From NCBI GenBank assembly GCA_020852275.1, contig JADZBE010000011.1, forward strand, positions 159,539-223,538: a stretch of 64,000 nt of DNA, written 5' to 3'. Positions 33,600 through 42,101 of the stretch are shown one piece after another (the stretch's first letter is position 1; each line of letters starts with the position of its first letter). The position numbers and the translations under genes are program-made. The notes under the pieces are model-generated. The model saw only the letters and a program-made list of their open reading frames with translations, was not told where the DNA came from and did not search any database. This stretch comes from Phycisphaerales bacterium (GTDB lineage Bacteria > Planctomycetota > Phycisphaerae > UBA1845).

Positions 33600-34766
33600 A
33601 TGCCACTGGGCCTCTACGTTCATGTTCCCTTTTGCGAGACGAAATGCGGGTACTGCGATTTCTACTCCGTGCCCCTGGGGGATCGCGCCACCACGCCCGT
33701 CGTGGACGCCACGCTGCGCGAGCTGGCGGATCGCACGAAGGCGATCCCCGAGCCGATCCGCACGATCTTCGTCGGCGGCGGCACGCCCACCCTGCTTCCG
33801 CCGGACGATCTCCAGCGATTGTTGAGCGCGCTCGGCTCGGTCGCGCGGCAGCACGCCGTCGAGGAGTTCACGGTCGAGGCCAATCCCGCCACGGTGGACG
33901 AGCCGAAAGCGCGCCAACTCGTCGATAGCGGCGTGACGCGCGTGTCGATGGGGGCGCAGTCGTTCTTCCCGGTTGAACTTGCCGCACTGGAGCGATTGCA
34001 TTCACCGCAGGACATTCCGCCGTCCGTCGAAACGCTGCGCCGCTGCGGCGTGCGGCAGATCAATCTCGACCTGATCTTCGGCATCCCCGGACAGTCGCTG
34101 GACTCGTGGCGCCAGTCGCTTGTCCGCGCGATCGACTTGGCGCCGGATCACGTCGCCTGCTACGGGCTGACGTACGAGCCGGCCACCCGCCTGACCGCGC
34201 AGCTTCATCATGGCCACGTCACGCCCTGCGACGAGGATCTCGAGGCGGACATGTTCCACGCGACGGTGGACGTGCTCGGCGCGGCAGGCTATCGCCAATA
34301 CGAGATCAGCAACTTCGCCCGGACCGGCTGTGAGTGCCGGCACAATCTTCTCTACTGGCGCAATCAGCCGTACATCGGCGTGGGTCCGTCCGCGGCCGGC
34401 TGCGTCAACGATCGGCGCTATAAGAACGTGCCGGACATCGCCGCGTACGTGCGGCGCATGGACGAGCGCGGCAGGGCTGAAGCGGAGAGCGAGGCGCTGA
34501 CCGCGGAGATGATCGCGCTGGAGATGGTCATGATGCAGATGCGCCTGTGCGAGGGCCTGTCCGTTACCGACTTTCGGCAGCGCATGGGCGTGGATCCCCG
34601 GCATAAGTACGCCGCCGCATTGGGCCGCCTGACTGCGAAGGGCTGGGTGACAGCAACCTGTCACCGCATCGCCCTGACGCGCGCCGGGATGCTGGTGGCC
34701 AACCGGGTGATCGCCGAGATGGTCACCGGCGAACGGACCGTGGAGCGCTCGCTGAAGGTGCTGTAA
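33600..34766 (+). CDS. hemW: HemW-like radical SAM protein (coproporphyrinogen III oxidase family)
   Basis: Start at 33600 (388 residues), MPLGLYVHVPFCETKCGYCD, because this is where family similarity begins; the upstream ATG at 33564 adds 12 unrelated residues. The CX3CX2C cluster motif is CETKCGYC. FVGGGTPTLL, the SMGAQSF segment, and the HemW-type C-terminal motif RHNLLYW are present. HemW is a heme chaperone rather than an oxidase in the cases studied; the motif HNxxYW favours that subgroup. No heme genes are next to it. Confidence 0.9.
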   Translation: MPLGLYVHVPFCETKCGYCDFYSVPLGDRATTPVVDATLRELADRTKAIPEPIRTIFVGGGTPTLLPPDDLQRLLSALGSVARQHAVEEFTVEANPATVDEPKARQLVDSGVTRVSMGAQSFFPVELAALERLHSPQDIPPSVETLRRCGVRQINLDLIFGIPGQSLDSWRQSLVRAIDLAPDHVACYGLTYEPATRLTAQLHHGHVTPCDEDLEADMFHATVDVLGAAGYRQYEISNFARTGCECRHNLLYWRNQPYIGVGPSAAGCVNDRRYKNVPDIAAYVRRMDERGRAEAESEALTAEMIALEMVMMQMRLCEGLSVTDFRQRMGVDPRHKYAAALGRLTAKGWVTATCHRIALTRAGMLVANRVIAEMVTGERTVERSLKVL

Positions 34767-34774
34767 ACGGATCG

Positions 34775-34901
34775 CTGAAAAACAGAACCGCGACCTGAAA
34801 AACAGAGCCGCGACCTCAAGAACAGAGCCGCGACCGTCAGGGAGCGGAATGAGCGTGAGAAAACGCCGGGAAAAGCCCGCTTCCTTTCGGGCGCGGCTCT
34901 G
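34775..34901. repeat. 20-bp tandem repeat plus inverted repeat
   Basis: Three 20-base units (CTGAAAAACAGAGCCGCGAC and variants) start at 34775, 34795 and 34815. The end of the last unit, CAGAGCCGCG (34823-34832), pairs exactly with CGCGGCTCTG at 34892-34901. The GAGCCGCGACCGTCAGGGAG type of sequence is, to my knowledge, dispersed in planctomycete genomes. It fills most of the gap between two converging genes and may act as a terminator. Confidence 0.75.
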
Positions 34902-34979
34902 CCCGTCCTCCAAGTGGTGGGGTATTCCGAGGTTCCTGAACTCTGTATGCGGCGGGCTGCGCTGATTCGGCAGGAGAAG

Positions 34980-35714
34980 CTACGAGTTCCGCGACGCCGG
35001 TCGCCCGCGAAGGCACCGCGCCTGAACCTTCAGCAGTTGTTGAATTCCGCCGCGCGCCAGCTTCACCAGCCGATCCAGCTCCGCCAGCGTAAATGTTGAT
35101 TCCTCGCCCGTCCCCTGCACCTCGACGAAACCGCCGGCGCCGGTCATGACGATGTTCATGTCCACGTCCGCCTCCACGTCCTCCTCGTAGTTCAGGTCCA
35201 GCAGCGCCTTGCCGTGCACTATGCCGACGCTCACCGCCGCCACGGCCTGCTGCACGGGCGACTGGGCAATCCACTTGCTCTTCAGCGCCAGTCGCACGGC
35301 ATCGCACAGCGCGACGTAGGCCCCCGTGATGCTCGCGGTGCGCGTGCCTCCGTCGGCCTGAAGCACATCGCAGTCGATCAGGATCGAGTGCTCGCCAAGT
35401 GCGTCCATGTCCACGACGGCGCGAAGAGCCCGGCCCACGAGGCGCTGAATCTCCTGCGTCCGACCATCGAGTTTTCCGCGGCTGCGCGCCTTGCGCTGCG
35501 ACGTGGAGCCGGGCAGCATGTCGTACTCCGCCGTGACCCAGCCCTTGCCCGAACCCTTGCGCCAGGACGGCACGCCCGTCTCCCAGCACGCGGTGCACAG
35601 CACATGCGTGCCTCCCGCGCGAATCAGCGCGGAGCCGGCGGCGTGGCGCGTGAAGCCTCGAATGATCTCGACCCTGCGAAGTTCGTTGAACCGCCGTCCA
35701 TCGCTGCGCGCCAT
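34980..35714 (-). CDS. rph: Ribonuclease PH
   Basis: Start at 35714 (244 residues) with AAGGAG eight bases upstream; the upstream extension of the frame has no similarity. Family motifs: RSDGRRFNELR, FTRHAAGSALI, TAEYDMLPGST, QRKARSRGK, EIQRLVGRALRAV, DCDVLQADGGTRTASITGAY and DLNYEEDVEADVDMN. RNase PH trims tRNA 3' ends by phosphorolysis as a hexameric ring in the cytoplasm. Length and motifs are normal. Confidence 0.97.
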   Translation of the reverse strand: MARSDGRRFNELRRVEIIRGFTRHAAGSALIRAGGTHVLCTACWETGVPSWRKGSGKGWVTAEYDMLPGSTSQRKARSRGKLDGRTQEIQRLVGRALRAVVDMDALGEHSILIDCDVLQADGGTRTASITGAYVALCDAVRLALKSKWIAQSPVQQAVAAVSVGIVHGKALLDLNYEEDVEADVDMNIVMTGAGGFVEVQGTGEESTFTLAELDRLVKLARGGIQQLLKVQARCLRGRPASRNS

Positions 35715-35873
35715 GCTGGTCTCCTTGTTCCCGCGAACGACAAACCCCCGCCCATGAAACGGTATCATGGCGCGGAGTCGCGGGAATGGAAGCGAAGCGG
35801 TTCGATGAAAGCGGCACGCCGCGGAGGGAGAGCAACTCAACACACGCGGTCGATTGCATCGCGCAAAACAACG

Positions 35874-35906
35874 CCGGGGAGGGCGTCGCGCTGACGCCCT
35901 CCCCGG
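35874..35906 (-). terminator. Strong hairpin terminator of the exported Cys-rich protein gene
   Basis: A perfect 14-bp stem (CCGGGGAGGGCGTC with GACGCCCTCCCCGG) and a 5-base loop lie 29 bases after the stop of the minus-strand gene at 35936. On that strand the stem is followed by CGTTGTTTTG, a T-rich tail. Confidence 0.88.
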
Positions 35907-35935
35907 TCCATTCCCAAACAGATCAAAAGCGCCGA

Positions 35936-36721
35936 CTAACGGCAGCGCTTGCAGTTCTGCGGCGGGATGTCGCAGCCGACGAGGTCGGCAATAACCTTGC
36001 AGGCGCCTCCGTTGCCGCAGGCATTGAAGCCCTTCAGGCGTGTGCGGCAGTCCGCTCCGCCGTTCGGGCATTCATTCGTGCAGACCAGGTCGCCCACCGT
36101 GTAATCGCACGCGTCGCACACGTGACCGCATTCGTCGGCCATCAACTTGACTTTGTGCACCTCATAGATGCAGCGCGCCACCGGCGGACCGAAGTTGCCG
36201 ATGAGCTGATACATCTGGTCGCCTACGGCCGTGTGGAAGCCGAAGGCGCGTCCCGAGAACTGCGCCATCGTGCCGTCGCCCGGGGTAAGCACGGAAGCTT
36301 GCCCCAGCTCGAAACCGTTGCCGGAGACGCCGACCCAGTAGGTCACGCCTGCCGTCATGTCGAACGGCGTAATGGACACCGCGACCCGATACAGCGAGCC
36401 ATCGGGATCCCAGCTATCCGCCGTCACGTCCTGCTCGTACAGGTAGCTGCCCGGCTGACCACCCGCGTCGTCGAGAATCTTGACGTGCAACGTGCCGGAA
36501 ACCGGGCCGATGCAGGTCCAGATCACCACGCCTTCCAGCGTCGCGTCCGAGTCCAGCGTGGACTGCTCAGCGAAGTTCTGACTCTCCGTGTAGTTCGACC
36601 AGCACCCGTTGTAGGTGCCCGTGGAGGGTCCCTGGTCGAAGAGCACCTCCTGCGCCAGCGCCGGCGACACCAGAAGCAGCAGGGCGACAGCGCCGCCCCA
36701 TTTCATAACGGTCTTCCCCAT
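35936..36721 (-). CDS. Exported protein with Cys-rich C-terminus
   Basis: Protein of 261 residues with signal peptide MKWGGAVALLLLVSPALA and GAGGAGGAC upstream. The middle is a beta-sandwich-like domain (EGVVIWTCIGPVSGTLHVKI, VTYWVGVSGNGFEL) similar in style to the exported protein at 26413-27357. The last about 70 residues contain 11 Cys (ECGHVCDACDY, VCTNECPNG, DIPPQNCKRC), probably disulfide-bonded. It ends in a strong terminator. The function is unknown. Confidence 0.78.
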   Translation of the reverse strand: MGKTVMKWGGAVALLLLVSPALAQEVLFDQGPSTGTYNGCWSNYTESQNFAEQSTLDSDATLEGVVIWTCIGPVSGTLHVKILDDAGGQPGSYLYEQDVTADSWDPDGSLYRVAVSITPFDMTAGVTYWVGVSGNGFELGQASVLTPGDGTMAQFSGRAFGFHTAVGDQMYQLIGNFGPPVARCIYEVHKVKLMADECGHVCDACDYTVGDLVCTNECPNGGADCRTRLKGFNACGNGGACKVIADLVGCDIPPQNCKRCR

Positions 36722-37322
36722 AGTCTGTCCTCCTCCTCAAAGGTCGGGTATGACGATCGCCTCACGCCCAGCAACGAACCCCCCCTGGATTCGCGGCGAC
36801 AAGCGTCCCGAGAACCCGACGCACCTCGGTTCCGACTCCTCAGCTTACCAAGAACGCAAGGCGATGTCATCCATATTTGGATGGAGGTTGTAAAATAATA
36901 TGCGCCGGGAAACGCCCCAGATGGAACCTCCTACCGCTTTCCAGACGTTGCCCGCGGGATGTGGTTGCATAGGACGCGAATAAACCGCAACCAAGGCCGT
37001 ACCGCTTCAAGCGGACGTGCAGCGAGCACGCCGGGGCTTTCGGGGTTGAGTCGTCGCGCATCTTGAACTGGGCTGATGAGCGATTTGCATTCCCCAACCA
37101 AGCCTGATGGAAGCCGCCGCCGAGTGCCAGGACGGTTCGCGATTCCGCCCCGGCGTATGCGCCGTGCGATATTCAGCCGGGTCGGTGTCCCTCTACCCGG
37201 CAGTCCGCCGCCGCCCAGCGAAGCGCGCTTTCCATTCAACGGCAGGCCATCCCAGCAAAACGTCCATCCGAGGTCGAGGCACTCGGGGCGTGCGCCGCAG
37301 GACCGCGTGATACACTTCGCCC
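36722..37322. other. Divergent intergenic region
   Basis: It lies between two divergent genes and must hold both promoters. I see no gene, tRNA or recognisable riboswitch in it. Confidence 0.5.
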
Positions 37323-39041
37323 GTGCCATTGCTGCTGCGGAATCTGCGGATCGAGTTGGAAGAGCCGGAGGAAGCACTGGGGCGCGTCATCTCCCGGCGG
37401 CTTCGGGTTTCCGAGAACGATCTTCGCGCGTACGGCGTAACCGGGCGGTCACTGGATGCGCGCGACAAGGAAGATCTGCACTTCCGGTATCAGGTGGAGC
37501 TGGCGCTGCGCGGCGGCGTGGCGGAGGAGCGGCGGTGCGCGCGAAGGCTGCGGCCCAACGAGTTCGCGTGGATTGAGCCGGTGGCGCTTGTCGAGCCGAC
37601 GGAGGGGACGGACTCGCTGCGGCAGCGGCCGGTCGTTGTCGGATTCGGTCCGGCGGGAATGTTCGCAGCGCTGCGGCTGGCGGAGTTGGGCTACAAACCG
37701 ATTGTGCTGGAGCGAGGCCGCACCGTGCGCCGGCGGCACCGGGATATTCTCCAGCGGTATTACCGGTTTCGCGAGTTCGATCCGGAGTCGAACCTGCTCT
37801 TCGGCGAAGGCGGCGCGGGCACCTACAGCGACGGAAAACTCTACACGCGCGTGCACGACCCGCTCGTCCCCATGATCCTTGCGCGGCTGTATCAATACGG
37901 GGCCGCGCCGGACATTCTCATCGACGCCCGCCCGCACATTGGCAGCGACCGCCTGCCGCGCATCTGCTGGCGCATCCGCGAAGCCATCGAGCGCTTCGGG
38001 GGAGAGGTGCGCTTCGAGGCGCGGCTGGCGAACGTGGACATCCGCGAGGGTCGGCTCGAAGCGATCGACATCGCAAGCGACACATGCGCGCAGACCGGGC
38101 GGGCGAGCGGCGGCGGAAGGCAGGACGGCGGAGCCGTGCCCTGCGAGAACGCGGCCGCCTCGTGCATCGCGCCATCCAGCGGCCGGGAGCGGATGGAAGC
38201 CGGACCCGTCCTGCTGGGCATCGGACACTCTGCGCGCGACACGTATCACATGTTGGCGTCGCGCGGCGTGCGGCTGGACGCGCGGCCGTTCCAGATCGGC
38301 GTGCGGATTGAGCATCCGCAATCGCTGGTGGACCGTTGGCAATACGGCGGGCTGGCGGGGAATCCGCGGCTGGGACCGGCGGAGTACCATCTTGTCGCCA
38401 AGGGCGCGTGCGGAGCGGCGGGCGATTTGTTCAGCTTCTGCATGTGCCCCGGGGGGCAGATTCTACCCACGCACGAATCCGCAGGACTGGTGGCCACCAA
38501 CGGCGCCAGCGGATCGCGCCGCGGCGGGTGTTTCGCCAACAGCGGGCTGGTCATCACGGTGGATCCACAGACGATGGGGATGGATGCGCTGGCGGGTTTG
38601 CGGTATCAGCACGAGTGGGAGCGACGGGCGTTTCTGGCGACGGGATCGACCTACCGCGTTCCGGCGCAGCGGGCGGCGGACTTCCTTGCGAAGCGCGGCT
38701 CGGAGGGCGAGCTGGTGACCAGCTTTCCGCTGGGTGGAGCATGGACGGATTTGCGAGCCATGCTTCCCGGTGAAGTGGTAACCGCTCTGGAGCGAGGACT
38801 TCCCATGCTGGATCGGCGGATGCGCGGTTTCGCGGGTGGCGACGCATTGATCACCGGACCCGAGACTCGGGCGAGCGCGCCGGTGCGCATCACGCGGGAC
38901 GTCGAGACGCGCATGGCGATCGGCGTCGATGGGCTGTACCCCATCGGTGAGGGCGCGGGCTACGCCGGCGGCATCGTCAGCGCCGCCATCGACGGATGGC
39001 GCTCGGCGGAGGAGATCGTGCGGAAATACCGGCGCCCGTGA
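37323..39041 (+). CDS. FAD-dependent oxidoreductase (uncharacterised FAD-utilising family)
   Basis: Protein of 572 residues from a GTG start. The N-terminal about 100 residues are a small domain (LRIELEEPEEALGRVISRRL). The FAD-binding motif VVVGFGPAGMFAALRLAELG follows, then a second conserved stretch FGEGGAGTYSDGKLYTR, typical for the COG2509-type family, and the C-terminal FAD-contact segment GLYPIGEGAGYAGGIVSAAI. About 35 residues near 260-300 (CAQTGRASGGGRQDGGAV) look like a low-complexity insertion. The substrate is unknown. Confidence 0.88.
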   Translation: MPLLLRNLRIELEEPEEALGRVISRRLRVSENDLRAYGVTGRSLDARDKEDLHFRYQVELALRGGVAEERRCARRLRPNEFAWIEPVALVEPTEGTDSLRQRPVVVGFGPAGMFAALRLAELGYKPIVLERGRTVRRRHRDILQRYYRFREFDPESNLLFGEGGAGTYSDGKLYTRVHDPLVPMILARLYQYGAAPDILIDARPHIGSDRLPRICWRIREAIERFGGEVRFEARLANVDIREGRLEAIDIASDTCAQTGRASGGGRQDGGAVPCENAAASCIAPSSGRERMEAGPVLLGIGHSARDTYHMLASRGVRLDARPFQIGVRIEHPQSLVDRWQYGGLAGNPRLGPAEYHLVAKGACGAAGDLFSFCMCPGGQILPTHESAGLVATNGASGSRRGGCFANSGLVITVDPQTMGMDALAGLRYQHEWERRAFLATGSTYRVPAQRAADFLAKRGSEGELVTSFPLGGAWTDLRAMLPGEVVTALERGLPMLDRRMRGFAGGDALITGPETRASAPVRITRDVETRMAIGVDGLYPIGEGAGYAGGIVSAAIDGWRSAEEIVRKYRRP

Positions 39042-39157
39042 CGCGAGCCGGCCGGCGGCGGGATGACCGGCGCGGTTTGCCGATAGATGGACGGTGCGGC
39101 GGCTTGCATGCGATTCTCGCCGGGCATCCGGGGCGACCGAAGAAAGCGATCGGAATC

Positions 39158-40192
39158 ATGAGTGAACATTTCAGTTTCGACGAGCGGCTCGGTCCGCTGG
39201 TAGAGCAGGTCGTGCAGAGCTACTGGGGCGATGCGCGCACGCGGCATATCGACCGGCTGTACCTGCCGTCGCGCGGGCGGATCATCGAGCTGACCGAGCT
39301 GCTTTTGGAACTCGTGTTCCCCGGCTTCTTCGGACGGCAAAACCTCACCGCGCACAACGTGGCGTTCCACATCGGCGATCTGTTGCCGCGCATCGGCGAG
39401 CTGTCGTATGCGCAAGTCCTCCACTGCCTTTGCTACGAGGCCGAGGCGCGCCTTCCGGGTCACGTGGATGAGCCGGCGCACGAAGCCAAAGCGCGCGAAC
39501 TGACCCAGCAGTTTGTCGAGCGCATTCCCGCCGTGCGGCAGATGCTCGCCGGCGACGTCCAGGCCGCCTACGACGGCGACCCCGCGGCCATGAATCTGGA
39601 CGAAGTGGTGCTCGCCTATCCGGGGCTGTTCGCCATCGCGGTGTATCGCCTGGCGCACGAGTTGTACCTGCTGCACGTGCCGCTGATGCCGAGAATCATG
39701 TCCGAGTGGGCGCACATGATGACCGGGGTGGACATCCACCCGGGCGCGCGCATCGGACGCAACTTCTTCATCGACCACGGCACGGGCGTCGTCATCGGCG
39801 AGACCACCGACATCGGCCACAACGTCAAGGTCTACCAGGGCGTCACGCTCGGCGCGCTGTCCATCCCGAAGGACGAGCGAGGCCGCGCCATCCGCGGCAA
39901 AAAGCGCCACCCGACGGTGCAGGACGGCGTGACGATCTACGCCAACGCGATCGTGCTCGGCGGCGAGACGGTCATCGGCGAAGGGGCGATCGTGGGCGGC
40001 TCCGTCTTCGTCACCACCAGCGTGCCGCCTTCCTGCACGGTCACCTTCAAGCCGCCGGAGCTGCACTTCAAAACCAAGGGCGGCGACAGCAGGGCCGCGG
40101 GGCGGGCGGATTCACCCGCCGGCGCCGCGCCGACGACGCGTGCCGAACAGCCGCAACGCGATTCGTTGGCGATGCCGGACTACCAGATCTGA
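39158..40192 (+). CDS. cysE: Serine O-acetyltransferase
   Basis: Start at 39158 (344 residues), MSEHFSFDERLG, where similarity begins; no clear Shine-Dalgarno. After a helical N-terminal domain the catalytic left-handed beta-helix shows MMTGVDIHPGARIG, FFIDHGTGVVIGETTDIG, VKVYQGVTLGALS and KRHPTVQDGVTIYANAIVLGG, all typical of CysE/EpsC-type enzymes. It makes O-acetylserine for cysteine synthesis. The C-terminal 60 residues after KPPELHFKTKGGD are Ala/Arg-rich and not conserved. Confidence 0.92.
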   Translation: MSEHFSFDERLGPLVEQVVQSYWGDARTRHIDRLYLPSRGRIIELTELLLELVFPGFFGRQNLTAHNVAFHIGDLLPRIGELSYAQVLHCLCYEAEARLPGHVDEPAHEAKARELTQQFVERIPAVRQMLAGDVQAAYDGDPAAMNLDEVVLAYPGLFAIAVYRLAHELYLLHVPLMPRIMSEWAHMMTGVDIHPGARIGRNFFIDHGTGVVIGETTDIGHNVKVYQGVTLGALSIPKDERGRAIRGKKRHPTVQDGVTIYANAIVLGGETVIGEGAIVGGSVFVTTSVPPSCTVTFKPPELHFKTKGGDSRAAGRADSPAGAAPTTRAEQPQRDSLAMPDYQI

Positions 40193-40245
40193 GGTCGCCC
40201 GTCACGCATCATTCGCGGCGGCGTCCTTCGGCAAGCCAGTCAATC

Positions 40246-40272
40246 AGAACCCGAAGCGCAAGCGAGGGTGGC
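40246..40272 (+). repeat. Single copy of the planctomycete intergenic repeat
   Basis: AGAACCCGAAGCGCAAGCGA followed by GGG matches the unit of the array at 47890-48031. Confidence 0.7.
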
Positions 40273-40407
40273 ATCTTGCGAGTGCGGCATTTTGCAGGAC
40301 GTTGTCCGGCCGGAGGACGTCCGGCGCGGCATCGTCAGGCAGGTTCCTCCCGAGAACCGGGGCCAAACGGCACGCCACGAGGAGTTACCTACGCTTCCCT
40401 TTCCCGC

Positions 40408-42096
40408 TTACGGTCGATGCCAATCATCGCAGGCAGCGCACAGCGGATTCACCGGGCCAAACCGACCTTCAGCGTGAGCGGCGCGAAGCTGCGTCATCAC
40501 CTGCCCGTTCCAGATTTCATCCAGCCCCATCTGGCGAAGGTCGCCGATCGGTTGCAGCCCGCGGAAATCCTGATCGCACGCGGCGACCCGCCCGTCGGCG
40601 AGCACCATGCACCGAGTCCACAGCCGCCGGCAGGGCGTTCGCCGCGGCGGCGCCATGCTCATCACCGCCAGCGGCTCAAGCTGCCCGGCGCGGTGCGTGT
40701 GACCCACGATGTTGGCCGTGCCCAGCGCGCGGATCCAGCCGCTGAAGAACTCGGGCATCTCGCCGACCGTCGGGCGGGCCTTAACCATCTCGGGAACCAC
40801 GATCGGCGCGACGCAGCGCCGCGCTTGCTTGAGCTGCTCGAGTCGATCAATGCCCGCGCGCACGGCCTCCAGCGATGCTCCCTCCGACGTCGATGCTTCC
40901 CCTGCGCGCGTCGAACCGTGCGCCGGCGCCGCAGGCCCGTGCATGGCGCGCCAGGTCTCAGCCGTCCAGCCGTCGATCTGCACAGTGAGCGCGTCCACGC
41001 GCGCGGTCACCATCGCCTCCATCGCCTCGTCCGTCAGATCGACGCCCGACGTGCGAACCGCGATGCCGTACACGCCGCCGTCGCGCAGCGTCTTCAGCAC
41101 TTCGGCAAACCGCGGATGTCGCAGCGGTTCGCCGAAACCGCCCAGCACCACCAGCGAATCGTCAGACTTGCCAAGGGTTTCCGCGAGGGTGCGGATCAAG
41201 GCAAGCGAGATCGGCCCGCGCGACCCGACGCGTGCGCCGCGCGGACGAAGCACGGCCTCCGGGAAGGGATCCTCCGTCGTCAGCTCGACCTCCACTTCGT
41301 CGGGGAGCGGCGGGACATGCGATGCTTCGTAATCGCGCAGCAGCCTGCCGAGTTCAGCGGCGTCACCCGTTCGTGCCTGCCGCCGCAGCGCGGAGACGGT
41401 CTCCAGCGCCCGATCCGTATCCGCGATGAGCCGCCGCGCTCCGTGCCGCAGCGGCGCACGCACGTCGAAGCAGCAGGCGAAAAGCGCCATGTCGCGCCGC
41501 GGCGCATCCGGCTTGAAGCTGAAGATCCAGCCCGGCGGGATGCCCTTTCCCACCAGCTCGCGCAGCAGGTCGACGTTGTAGATCGCACCGGCGGCGCCCG
41601 GCGGCGCCTGCGCGAACGTCATCCGCGCGTCGTCCTCGCCCTTGTCGTGATGCTGGATCATGGCGTCGATCAGCGCCGGATCCAGCAGCGGCGCCGCAGG
41701 CGGAAACACCATGACCCGGTCGGCGGGATGAAGCTCCAGTGCGCCGGCGACCAGCGAGGGATGAAAGTACTCATCGAGCGACGTCGTTCCACCCAGGCCT
41801 CCGCGCCAGCCGCCCAGCGACCACTTGCGCGCGACCTGAACCAGTTGTGACCACCCCACGGGCGGCGCGTTGACCCGCTGCACAGTCGCGGGGAGGCCTT
41901 GCAGCATCGCCTCGCAACGCGGCGCCTGTTCCTGAGGAACCAGCACCACGCAGCCGGCGGGCCGTTTCGCCCGGCACACGCGTTCTACCGTGAGCCGCAG
42001 GATCGGGCCGCCGTCCAGCTCAACGCCGAGGCGGCTGCGCGTGCCCAGCGGCGTGCGTTCCAGGTCGGCATGAATAACGGCGAGCGTTGTGGGCAT
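40408..42096 (-). CDS. NTP-transferase/radical-SAM-like fusion with SPASM end, cluster Cys lost
   Basis: Start at 42096 (562 residues), five bases after the stop of the DUF115 gene. Residues 1-230 resemble a nucleotidyltransferase of the SpsF type (LGVELDGGPILRLTVERV). From 265 on, a radical SAM barrel is visible: VVLGGFGEPLRHPRFAEVLK at 316-335, TSGVDLTDEAMEAM, VQIDGWTAETW. The CX3CX2C motif expected after VEVELT (near 270-285) is absent; the bases code ELTTEDPFPEA. The SPASM-like C-terminus keeps Cys (CRRLWTRC, AACDQDFRG, CAACDDW). It probably works with the neighbouring glycosylation-type gene, but radical chemistry is doubtful. Confidence 0.72.
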   Translation of the reverse strand: MPTTLAVIHADLERTPLGTRSRLGVELDGGPILRLTVERVCRAKRPAGCVVLVPQEQAPRCEAMLQGLPATVQRVNAPPVGWSQLVQVARKWSLGGWRGGLGGTTSLDEYFHPSLVAGALELHPADRVMVFPPAAPLLDPALIDAMIQHHDKGEDDARMTFAQAPPGAAGAIYNVDLLRELVGKGIPPGWIFSFKPDAPRRDMALFACCFDVRAPLRHGARRLIADTDRALETVSALRRQARTGDAAELGRLLRDYEASHVPPLPDEVEVELTTEDPFPEAVLRPRGARVGSRGPISLALIRTLAETLGKSDDSLVVLGGFGEPLRHPRFAEVLKTLRDGGVYGIAVRTSGVDLTDEAMEAMVTARVDALTVQIDGWTAETWRAMHGPAAPAHGSTRAGEASTSEGASLEAVRAGIDRLEQLKQARRCVAPIVVPEMVKARPTVGEMPEFFSGWIRALGTANIVGHTHRAGQLEPLAVMSMAPPRRTPCRRLWTRCMVLADGRVAACDQDFRGLQPIGDLRQMGLDEIWNGQVMTQLRAAHAEGRFGPVNPLCAACDDWHRP

Positions 42097-42101
42097 GGTG
42101 G

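Noticed and set aside
39706..41850. 714-residue plus-strand frame over the end of cysE and the NTP-transferase gene
   Set aside because: Both underlying genes have clear family motifs; this frame has none.
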